DNA of 21,201 bases from CAZTZL01 sp964537715 (GTDB taxonomy: Bacteria; Zhuqueibacterota; QNDG01; DSAB01): assembly GCA_964537715.1 (NCBI GenBank), contig CAZIAH010000069.1, positions 1-21,201 of the forward strand, in the 5' to 3' direction. The notes beneath the pieces are model-generated. The model saw nothing but the letters and a program-made list of their open reading frames with translations, was not told the DNA's origin and did not search any database. The translations under genes were made by a program, and so were the position numbers. This document shows positions 1 to 6,557 of this stretch, piece by piece (position 1 is the stretch's first letter; the number at the start of each line of letters is the position of its first letter).

Positions 1-1817
1 TCATTCGGATCGTTTAATGCGATCCAGTTTCCTTTGGGCAGATAGATGGTTCTGCGGTTTTCTTTTGTGAATACCGGTGCGATCAAAAACGCATCACAAA
101 AAATGTATTCGTCCCAAATGGTATAGGTCTGATCGTCCTTCGGATACGAATAGGCCAGCGGTTTCATGAGTACACCGTTTTTGTAAGACGTATTGGCGCA
201 GGAGTAAATGGTGGGAAGAAGTTGCATTCTCTGATCGCACACCTTTCTGAATAGGCTCTGTAATTTTTTGGAATATTTCCACGGCGGGCGATCTTCGCCG
301 CTGCCCCCGGAACCGTCGATCTTGATTTCGAACATGCCGTTCCAGGTGCCCCACTGCAGCCAGCGGATGTAGAGCGTTTCGTCGATCCTGCCCGGTCCGA
401 GATAACCACCCGTGTCCTGTCCCCAGACCGGGAATCCCATGAAACCGCAGCGCACGGCATTGGCCTGATTTCCAGCCATGCCCTGCCAGTTGGACCGGCT
501 GTCGCCTCCCCATAAACCGCTCAGAAACGGCTGGCACCGGTGAAACGCGGAACGGGCAAAATTGAACTGATTATTGCCGTGTGCATTGGAAAGAAATTCG
601 TGAATCACTTTGGCATAGAGGTAGACGTATTTGTTTCTCGATTCGGATTGAGAGACGGGGTCATGCCATTGTGCTGTCAGAGGGAAATTTTCATCGGCCC
701 GGTCCATTTTATGTCCCCGGACCCCAGCCGCATACTGGTTGGTATTCAGACGTCTCTCGAATTCTTTCAAGGCTTCCGGATGGGTTAGATCGATGTATCC
801 CGGATCAAGCGGGAAGCGGCCGGGGAAGTCCGGGTCCTGGAAGGTCATGGGCCCGACCCAGGTCATGAATTCGAGTCCGAAATCCTCGTTGATCGTTTTG
901 ATCCATTTTTCAGGCGCTGAAAATTTTTCATTAAAATCCATTTTTGACCATTCATTCGCACCGTTGCTGTAAGGCCGGTCCACCCAGCAACCGGTCAGGG
1001 GGATTTTGAGTTTAGTGAAATTCCGGATGTCATTCAAAACTTCATCTTTGCCGCCGTTGTTCTGATCCCGCCAGAAAATCGGGCCGCAGGCCCAGACCGG
1101 CACATATTTCGGTTTGCCGATCACGTTAAAATATTCCCGATGAATTTTATCCCCGGTCGGTCCGTAAAAAATATACCAGTCCAGCACGCCGGTTTGGTGA
1201 TAGATTTCCGTTGTTCCGTTGATCGCCAGGTGATAACGCCCCTTTGCAAAAGTATCGAAAAAACTGCCGGATCCCAGACTGCTCATGTAAAAGGCAGAAT
1301 AGGCGGAGGCGTAGTTCTCCGCATAATCCTGGTTTCCGTTGCCGTAAACATCAACGTCGATCACGTTGCCGCGCAAATCCGGATTTTTTGAATTGTGAGG
1401 ATAGCACTTTTCGATCAGCCCGAAGTAGTGTTCGTTCAGGTCTTTCATCCGGATCGTAATGTGGTTGAACGATGGATGGGCTGTGGTGAAATGAATCGTG
1501 TTGTTGAAATGGGCAATCGTCAAAAAGATTTGGGAGGGAAAGTCCTCGTGGAATCCGTCAGTCTGTTTGAATTCCAATTTCAGGATCAACGTATCCACGC
1601 TCACTTTTTCGACGATCATCGTATCCGACTCGATAAAGTTGAATTGGAACGACTGGATTTCCATGATTTCGGATTGATCGTGATAAAGCGTCAGGGTGTT
1701 GTCTTTCAGAAAAATTTTGAACGGTTCTTTTTTCCAGACAGGCTGGGAAGACACTGATGTGGAAATGAGGATGAGAATCAGAAATAATAAAGCGAGGATT
1801 TTGAATCTGGAAAACAT
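1..1817 (-). CDS. GH31 family alpha-glycosidase, exported, 3' end beyond window edge
   Basis: An open frame of 605 codons runs to position 1 without a stop, so the C-terminus lies outside the window. It begins at an ATG preceded by a strong GGAGGTTA site. Residues 1-25 form a hydrophobic signal peptide (stretch ALLFLILILIS) without a lipobox, so the protein is exported. A beta-sandwich-like N-terminal part is followed by a (beta/alpha)8 catalytic barrel. The block H-K-M-D-R-A-D-E places the family nucleophile at Asp372, and the block W-G-G-D-S-R-S-N-W gives the acid/base at Asp439. The 67-residue spacing is normal for GH31, which are retaining alpha-glucosidases, alpha-xylosidases and relatives. 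Substrate cannot be read from the sequence. It lies 42 bp downstream of the GH65-like gene, so the two are probably cotranscribed. Family assignment is firm; specificity is unknown. Confidence 0.9.
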   Translation of the reverse strand, partial: MFSRFKILALLFLILILISTSVSSQPVWKKEPFKIFLKDNTLTLYHDQSEIMEIQSFQFNFIESDTMIVEKVSVDTLILKLEFKQTDGFHEDFPSQIFLTIAHFNNTIHFTTAHPSFNHITIRMKDLNEHYFGLIEKCYPHNSKNPDLRGNVIDVDVYGNGNQDYAENYASAYSAFYMSSLGSGSFFDTFAKGRYHLAINGTTEIYHQTGVLDWYIFYGPTGDKIHREYFNVIGKPKYVPVWACGPIFWRDQNNGGKDEVLNDIRNFTKLKIPLTGCWVDRPYSNGANEWSKMDFNEKFSAPEKWIKTINEDFGLEFMTWVGPMTFQDPDFPGRFPLDPGYIDLTHPEALKEFERRLNTNQYAAGVRGHKMDRADENFPLTAQWHDPVSQSESRNKYVYLYAKVIHEFLSNAHGNNQFNFARSAFHRCQPFLSGLWGGDSRSNWQGMAGNQANAVRCGFMGFPVWGQDTGGYLGPGRIDETLYIRWLQWGTWNGMFEIKIDGSGGSGEDRPPWKYSKKLQSLFRKVCDQRMQLLPTIYSCANTSYKNGVLMKPLAYSYPKDDQTYTIWDEYIFCDAFLIAPVFTKENRRTIYLPKGNWIALNDPN

Positions 1818-1859
1818 AGGTAACCTCCTAAAATATGAATTGGTTTTTATAACCATCGG

Positions 1860-3983
1860 TCAAGGCAGAGGACTTAACCCTTCGTATTTTATAGTCCACT
1901 TTCCGTTTTTCGGAAAACCCGGTGCGGGTCTTTCCGGTGCGCCGTCCCATCCGGCGGTCATCATGGCAACCGCCGTCAACAGCCCGCCGTTGCCAGGCAG
2001 ATACAACGGCAGAGCGCTGCTCTGATAATTGTGTCCGTTGTTCAGATAGGTATTTTTCGGAACGGCCATCAACAAAGCATCTACGGCGGTTTCCGGCTGA
2101 CCGATGCGCGCGGCGGTCATGGCAATGAGCGGATAGTCCCAGCCCCAGGTGGATTCCCAATCCCACGACTGCATGACCCGATTCAATGTCGAACGCATGA
2201 CATCAATATCCACGGAATCGTTAGGCAGCATGCCGTATGCTCCCAACAGGGTCGGATGGTCCCTCCGCTGTTTTTCATCCTCGAATGTGTTCAACGCATT
2301 TTCCGCGTTCTGATAAAGTCCATGATTCATTGGCAACGGGGACAGATGATCGATGATGTGCTGCCATTTCGGATCCGGCGGGAAACCCAGCCGTTCGCGC
2401 CATTTCTGTGCCGTTTTTAATCCAAATGCCCAGTAGGCCAATTCAAATGTAGGATTGATCGTCGAATCGGGCGAATCAATCTCTTGTGCCGGAATCAGAG
2501 GCGGTCCAAGCACATATTGGTTTTTGTTTTCGTCCCAGCGAGCATAATCGGCCATAAAATCCGCAGACGCGAACACGATGGCTTTGTATCTTTCCAGAAC
2601 GGCCCGGTCTTTTTTCTGCTGGTACAGGAGCTCTGCGTAGTAGATGGGATGCGGCTGCTGCCAGATCAAAAATACGCCGATGGTAGACGGGCTTTCCCGC
2701 CCGTCCGGTCCGACCATTTTCGGCCACCGGACGCCTTCGTATCCCTGCTGCTGTGCGGTTTTCCCGGCCTCGGGAAAAATCATCCGATACCACGACAGGC
2801 TTTTTTCGAGAAAATCGGGTTTGCCCCACAGGGCGAAATGGACCGCGTGCCACCAGTGCATTTCCAGATGGAATTTGCCGTACCAGCTGTTGCATGTTAG
2901 TCCGGTTTCCTGCGGAGGTAGAGATCCGGCGCATTGGATCGCGGTCAAATACCGCGACTGAACGATCCGTCTTTCGAGTTCGAAAGCCCGGGAATCTTTG
3001 CTTTCGGAGAGATCCACGGCACCGCCGGTTTTCCAGAAATTCTGCCAGTGTGTTTTGCAGATTTGAAATACCTCTTCTGAGTTGGAAAGCGGTTCTTTGG
3101 GTTTGATTTGTGAAAAACAACAGGTGAAGCTGAACTGTTTATTTCCGGAAACGGATAAAAGAAAAGCATGTTCTGCCAGCCGCTCGAACTGCGCTTTTCC
3201 CTGCCATTGGATTTCCACAAAATATTGGGTTGAATCCAGTTTGCGTTCGATGAGAGCGGATTGATCATCCTGAACAATGATTTTCGAAGTATGCTTTTCC
3301 GGGCTGTTCCAGTCCGCACCGTCGCCGCCCCAGGAAAGCGATCCATAGGGGAAATCGAACGAGATGGAAACACAGTTTTTCCGCAAAAGTTTGGATCGAA
3401 TCTTCACCGCGATTGCATCGTTTTGCGGATGACATCCGGTTTCGACTTGCATCGCATGGTTTTCGATAGTGAACGTACTTTTGATGATCCCTTCCCAAAT
3501 GTCCGCAGTCTGGTGAATGTTTTTTATATCCGTTAATTTGATTTCCGAGCCGTCTTGTTTTTTGATTTTGAATCCGATTCTGCCCAGATTCAGCCGGTGC
3601 GGATTGGCCCGCAGCCACTCACCGGCTTTCGAATGCTGCAGTGAGGCGTAAGGCACGGATCTACCGTAGGTATCATAATATTCGAATGTTTGATCCAATG
3701 CATAGTGATTGGGATTGGCCACAGAATGCCAGCCCCACTGGGACATTGTGCACAAAGAAATCCCATTTCTGTAAAATTCAGGGAAGGTTTGCAAACCGGT
3801 GATGTCCGCTGTGAAGGCAAATTCGCCGTTGCCGACTGAAAAGGGGAACAGGCTGTCCGCTGATGAAACAGATGGGATGTGGCGGCACACCAGCGCTCTA
3901 CGATCGATGAGTTCGTCAGAATGTTTACAGGTGTGTAATAAAAGGAACAGAGGCAGTAAAACGATCATGAATCGATAGTGCAT
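1860..3983 (-). CDS. Six-hairpin (GH65-like) glycosidase, probable lipoprotein
   Basis: This 707-residue protein starts at an ATG with a strong GGGAGGAG site. The N-terminus is a hydrophobic signal ending L-H-T-C, so Cys19 is a plausible but non-canonical lipidation site. An N-terminal beta-rich region (about 25-330, containing G-N-G-E-F-A-F and S-Q-W-G-W-H) precedes an (alpha/alpha)6-barrel-like region (about 340-690). The barrel carries W-Y-G-K-F-H-L-E-M-H-W-W-H, G-Y-E-G-V-R-W-P and S-W-D-W-E-S-T-W-G-W-D-Y. This resembles the GH65/GH95/six-hairpin superfamily, where a glutamate acts as general acid and a histidine pair often binds sugar or phosphate. I cannot assign hydrolase versus phosphorylase activity. 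It is the first gene of a two-gene operon with GH31, suggesting stepwise breakdown of one oligosaccharide at the cell surface or in the periplasm. Confidence 0.75.
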   Translation of the reverse strand: MHYRFMIVLLPLFLLLHTCKHSDELIDRRALVCRHIPSVSSADSLFPFSVGNGEFAFTADITGLQTFPEFYRNGISLCTMSQWGWHSVANPNHYALDQTFEYYDTYGRSVPYASLQHSKAGEWLRANPHRLNLGRIGFKIKKQDGSEIKLTDIKNIHQTADIWEGIIKSTFTIENHAMQVETGCHPQNDAIAVKIRSKLLRKNCVSISFDFPYGSLSWGGDGADWNSPEKHTSKIIVQDDQSALIERKLDSTQYFVEIQWQGKAQFERLAEHAFLLSVSGNKQFSFTCCFSQIKPKEPLSNSEEVFQICKTHWQNFWKTGGAVDLSESKDSRAFELERRIVQSRYLTAIQCAGSLPPQETGLTCNSWYGKFHLEMHWWHAVHFALWGKPDFLEKSLSWYRMIFPEAGKTAQQQGYEGVRWPKMVGPDGRESPSTIGVFLIWQQPHPIYYAELLYQQKKDRAVLERYKAIVFASADFMADYARWDENKNQYVLGPPLIPAQEIDSPDSTINPTFELAYWAFGLKTAQKWRERLGFPPDPKWQHIIDHLSPLPMNHGLYQNAENALNTFEDEKQRRDHPTLLGAYGMLPNDSVDIDVMRSTLNRVMQSWDWESTWGWDYPLIAMTAARIGQPETAVDALLMAVPKNTYLNNGHNYQSSALPLYLPGNGGLLTAVAMMTAGWDGAPERPAPGFPKNGKWTIKYEGLSPLP

Positions 3984-4274
3984 ACTCTCCTCCCATTGGC
4001 ATTCCGGACTATTTAAAGTAATTTTTTCTTATTTCCCATGCAAGAATTTTGTTTGCGTTTGTTTTCCGAAATAAAGTAGTTTGTAGATTAGGCTTTTGCC
4101 TAACACAAAAATGACGGGTTATAAATCTGCCATACAAACTGATGTTAAAATCAACGTACTGGAAGAACAGATTAAAATCCGTAAAGTGCAAGCAGAATAG
4201 CTTATGCAGGTAGTTTTGAGAGAAGCATTTAGTAGTGGTGGAGCATCGTTTTTAGTTCTATATTCTATATAATG
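3984..4274. other. AT-rich intergenic segment between the GH operon and the XRE-ImmA module
   Basis: No convincing gene is seen. The segment holds a degenerate copy of the two-hairpin repeat (4088-4138, listed separately) and should hold the promoter of the GH65-like/GH31 operon, though no clear promoter was identified. A 28-codon frame at 4111-4197 starts inside the repeat and is treated as chance. Confidence 0.6.
4088..4138 (+). repeat. Two-hairpin dispersed repeat, copy A (degenerate)
   Basis: The first stem is perfect: TTAGGC (4088-4093), loop TTTT, GCCTAA (4098-4103). It is followed by the shared linker ACACAAAAATG and a decayed second stem (ACGGGTTATAAATCTGCC). The 3' end, CATACAAAC, matches the TCTATAAAC end of copies B and D. 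It lies just downstream of the XRE-ImmA/PIN module. Confidence 0.75.
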
Positions 4275-4448
4275 TTACTTTTCCTTGCGAACTCCTTTAA
4301 ATGGCTTATCATCGGCCTTTTGGTTGATAAACCGACCAGTTGTTGAATCTCGTTTTACCCATTTCTCATTTTGAGGGTTATAAGTCTGAGAACGATCTCT
4401 GACTGCTCCTTTTCGGTGGCTATCGCCATAGGGTTTATTTGTTGCCAT
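4275..4448 (-). CDS. Small basic conserved protein of 57 residues in the XRE-ImmA/PIN module
   Basis: The ATG (4446-4448) overlaps the last 14 bases of the PIN gene, and the frame ends at TAA (4275-4277). The protein begins M-A-T-N-K-P-Y-G-D and contains H-R-K-G-A-V-R-D-R-S, Y-N-P-Q-N-E-K-W-V-K-R-D, T-T-G-R-F-I and the end K-P-F-K-G-V-R-K-E-K. By my count it has 15 Lys/Arg against 7 Asp/Glu, so it is strongly basic. It has no signal or membrane segment, and its many Gly/Pro residues suggest an extended protein. From memory, close relatives of this short K-P-Y-G-D-x-H-R-K-G-A-V sequence occur in varied bacteria as hypothetical proteins; I could not check this. Overlap with the PIN gene implies translational coupling. 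Function is unknown; nucleic acid binding or a role in controlling the PIN protein are guesses. Confidence 0.82.
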   Translation of the reverse strand: MATNKPYGDSHRKGAVRDRSQTYNPQNEKWVKRDSTTGRFINQKADDKPFKGVRKEK

Positions 4449-5019
4449 TATTAAATCCTTTCACTTTAAGTATACGATTTCTATATTCTTCCTTTAAACC
4501 ACTGCCTGTTATTAAATTCTGTTTTCCTTCATCCAATTTATCCTTGAACCATTTTTTAGTAAAATATCGTTTTAATCGTTTTTGGATACCAATTGTTTTC
4601 AACAATCGCTCGAAGGAAAGACCTCTTTCTGACAACTGTAGCATAGCAATGCCTTTAATTGGCATGGCATCGGCAGTACAAAATAAAAGATCGTCTTTCT
4701 TGTTTAAATATAAAATTGCCAGCGCTTCTCTTTCACCAGCGTGTATTCTTTGTAAGAACAGGCCATCAAAGATTTTATCTAATTGGGCCATTTCTTCTAT
4801 TTCTGCTGATATTTCAAAGATCCGTTTGTGTGAAATTAATTCAGGCAAATTGATCTCTTCCGGTATTCGTCCAATTTCCTTTTTCACAAATCTCACTTCA
4901 TCGTGCGCCACGATCGAGGGGACATAAACTTCCACGCTTTCAACCAAGTTTTCCCAGATACCCAGTTCATAAGCTTCAATAATAATATTAGCGTCAAAGA
5001 GTACGAATTTGGGTCTCAT
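4435..5019 (-). CDS. PIN-domain ribonuclease-like protein, putative toxin
   Basis: From the chosen ATG at 5019 the product is 194 residues and starts M-R-P-K-F-V-L-F-D-A-N. Asp9 in F-D-A-N-I-I-I, Glu41 in A-H-D-E-V, Glu96/Glu98 in G-E-R-E-A-L and Asp117 in T-A-D-A match the acidic cluster that binds Mg or Mn in PIN-fold RNases. The domain covers about residues 5-125. The remaining 70 residues are basic and helical (R-L-K-R-Y-F-T-K-K-W-F-K-D-K) and unrecognised. In-frame alternative starts are ATG 5028, ATG 5037 and TTG 5043; 5019 is preferred because it begins immediately before the PIN strand. The start overlaps the metallopeptidase gene by 26 bp and the 3' end overlaps the small basic gene by 14 bp, so the three are one unit. 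Inferred role: toxin or effector nuclease restrained by its neighbours. Confidence 0.85.
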   Translation of the reverse strand: MRPKFVLFDANIIIEAYELGIWENLVESVEVYVPSIVAHDEVRFVKKEIGRIPEEINLPELISHKRIFEISAEIEEMAQLDKIFDGLFLQRIHAGEREALAILYLNKKDDLLFCTADAMPIKGIAMLQLSERGLSFERLLKTIGIQKRLKRYFTKKWFKDKLDEGKQNLITGSGLKEEYRNRILKVKGFNNGNK

Positions 5020-6124
5020 AGTCTTCATCAAAACCATATTCAAGAAACATATTCTTCAGTTCAAAGAGACTGGTATTAAAGTATTCAGCTAACCTGGCTC
5101 TCGACACATTGCCGTTTCGATAGGCGATAAAACCTAATTTTACAAATCTCTCTGGCATTGGTGGTGGTTCCCACCAATTCTCATGCATAGTTCTTCTGTC
5201 AATATTTCTAAAGTCCTCATCATCTAAAATCCTATCAATCTCTTTTTTCTCTATTCTGTTTAAATTACACATGCGAAATAAGAGAGCCGAAGTTGATACA
5301 CCAAAATCACGAGCAATACTTACAAGGTTTACATCGCTAATTGTATTGTTGACAACATATTTATTAAACTCATTAATCACTGAGTCAGTTGGTAGTAAAA
5401 CTGAAGATGCGAAAGCGTCTGCGTATTTCTCGAATTGACGGAATAAACCCGCATCATCTCTCAATCGCTCAGGAGGGACACTTTTCCATGTGATTAAGTG
5501 GAAAAGCTCATGCGCAAAGCTGTAATTTCTTCGCCAGGGCGCATGGTTTATATTCATTAAAATAGCAGGGCCAAAAGTGTCCCACGTAGAGGCTGCTGAA
5601 CCTTTCTCGCCAAGATCTTCATACCATATTTTAACGCCGTATTGATCTTCCAGAACTTTTTCGAGAGCCAGGGCCGGTTTCTGTCCCAAATTCAATTCTT
5701 TTGAGACCTTGACAGCCAGTTCATTGACTGTGTTATAATTGATGGTGTTGACATCAATCTTAAATGTTGGCAAATTCTCGTATTTTTTAATTGAAGCTGC
5801 TTTCTCAAGTTGATCATACTCCTGACACTTCTTCTGGAAATAGGTTTCTTTTTCTTCTTTATCATGTTCTGGTTCTTCACGCCACAATACAACACCTTTA
5901 CGTTCATGCTTTTCAAAAGTGAGCAATTCAGTTAGATCCACATTTAATATTCCTGTCAACTTTGATAATTCCCAGGCTTTTATATCCCGAACGCCTGTTT
6001 CTATCTGTGAAATAATCTGATGTGCCGGGAATCCCATCTTTTCTGCCAATGATTTCTGTGACATTCCTACTCGTTCTCTGGCATTTCTTATCTTTTCACC
6101 AAGACCCTTCTTGATGTTTTTCAT
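4994..6124 (-). CDS. XRE-family HTH regulator fused to ImmA/IrrE zinc metallopeptidase
   Basis: The start at 6124 (376 residues) has a GGAGAG site upstream and begins M-K-N-I-K-K-G-L-G-E-K-I-R. Longer in-frame starts up to 6196 would add hydrophobic residues and swallow the operator. Residues about 9-68 are an XRE helix-turn-helix (M-S-Q-K-S-L-A-E-K-M-G, Q-I-E-T-G). A charged linker (about 70-120) leads to the ImmA/IrrE domain, with zinc motif H-E-L-F-H (His205, Glu206, His209) and a downstream Glu232 in E-K-Y-A-D-A-F-A as the likely third ligand. Such fusions cleave or sense repressors or antitoxins and are cytoplasmic (family knowledge). It heads a three-gene overlapping operon with the PIN and small basic genes. 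Palindromes over its promoter suggest autoregulation. It could be an antitoxin-like controller, or a protease activated by stress or phage. Confidence 0.92.
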   Translation of the reverse strand: MKNIKKGLGEKIRNARERVGMSQKSLAEKMGFPAHQIISQIETGVRDIKAWELSKLTGILNVDLTELLTFEKHERKGVVLWREEPEHDKEEKETYFQKKCQEYDQLEKAASIKKYENLPTFKIDVNTINYNTVNELAVKVSKELNLGQKPALALEKVLEDQYGVKIWYEDLGEKGSAASTWDTFGPAILMNINHAPWRRNYSFAHELFHLITWKSVPPERLRDDAGLFRQFEKYADAFASSVLLPTDSVINEFNKYVVNNTISDVNLVSIARDFGVSTSALLFRMCNLNRIEKKEIDRILDDEDFRNIDRRTMHENWWEPPPMPERFVKLGFIAYRNGNVSRARLAEYFNTSLFELKNMFLEYGFDEDYETQIRTL

Positions 6125-6139
6125 GGCGACTCTCCTTTT

Positions 6140-6158
6140 ATTCAAGAAAATCTTGAAT
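6140..6158. promoter_or_regulatory. Perfect palindrome upstream of the XRE-ImmA gene, putative operator
   Basis: ATTCAAGA (6140-6147), spacer AAA, TCTTGAAT (6151-6158): 8-bp perfect arms, 16 bp from the start codon. The position and symmetry fit binding by a dimer of the encoded XRE-HTH. An imperfect copy lies 51 bp further upstream (6193-6210, about 15 of 18 bases matching), and a separate perfect palindrome GTTATA-AA-TATAAC lies between them at 6162-6175. Confidence 0.6.
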
Positions 6159-6167
6159 AGTGTTATA

Positions 6168-6196
6168 AATATAACGCTATATTTTAGAAAATGCAA
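6168..6196 (-). promoter_or_regulatory. Putative promoter of the XRE-ImmA/PIN operon
   Basis: Read on the minus strand: TTGCAT (6191-6196), 17-bp spacer, TATATT (6168-6173). This is sigma-70-like with ideal spacing. The -35 lies inside the upstream operator copy and the -10 inside the 14-bp palindrome, so repressor binding would block polymerase. FCB bacteria often use other promoter elements, hence moderate confidence. Confidence 0.45.
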
Positions 6197-6383
6197 GATA
6201 ATTTTGAATAGAAAGGTAAAAAAATGTTTATTCTTTGGTTGAGTTATTATAACTTAATACCATGTAAAAAATTCAAAAATCATTTGAACTCAATTAAATT
6301 TTTTATAAAATTTTAATATTAAAGATTATTGACAATTAAAGTGGGCCAACGCTTCCGGATTTCACTGAAGACATGTGAGGACA

Positions 6384-6443
6384 GTCTATAGGTTGGGCTT
6401 TTGCTCAACACAAAATAGCGGGTCATAGACCCGTTCTATAAAC
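6384..6443 (+). repeat. Two-hairpin dispersed repeat, copy B
   Basis: The first stem is TTGGGC (6393-6398)/GCTCAA (6403-6408), with one G-U pair. Linker ACACAAAATAG follows, then a perfect second stem CGGGTC (6419-6424), loop ATA, GACCCG (6428-6433), and the end TTCTATAAAC. The second stem and the end are almost identical to copy D. Confidence 0.85.
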
Positions 6444-6491
6444 AAAAAAACGAATTGTAAAAATCATGACGAATTTTTGTATTTTAAATTA

Positions 6492-6499
6492 TATATTTG
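6492..6499 (+). promoter_or_regulatory. Possible Bacteroidetes-type -7 element for the DUF4380 gene
   Basis: TATATTTG fits the TAnnTTTG consensus of Bacteroidetes promoters and lies 58 bp before the start codon. The only nearby TTTG (6476-6479) is too close to be a proper -33 box, so support is weak. Confidence 0.25.
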
Positions 6500-6557
6500 T
6501 ATCTTATCCATGTTACTGAAATAGGTCACTTTATAATTTAAACCATAGGAGAATCAA

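Larger units (their letters stand above)
6211..6557. other. Divergent AT-rich intergenic region with repeat copy B
   Basis: This lies between the minus-strand XRE-ImmA operon and the plus-strand DUF4380 gene. Apart from the two-hairpin repeat at 6384-6443 and a TAnnTTTG-like element at 6492-6499 (both listed), I see no gene or RNA here. Confidence 0.6.

Noticed and set aside
94..537. Minus-strand open frames inside the first 1.8 kb
   Set aside because: They are out-of-frame shadows of the GH31 gene, whose own frame shows both catalytic motifs and continues past the edge.
2476..3120. Long minus-strand frame of 214 codons
   Set aside because: Shadow of the GH65-like gene on the same strand; Arg-rich and without motifs.
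4111..4197. 28-codon frame ending K-I-R-K-V-Q-A-E
   Set aside because: Starts inside repeat copy A, has no ribosome site and is too short to judge; probably chance.
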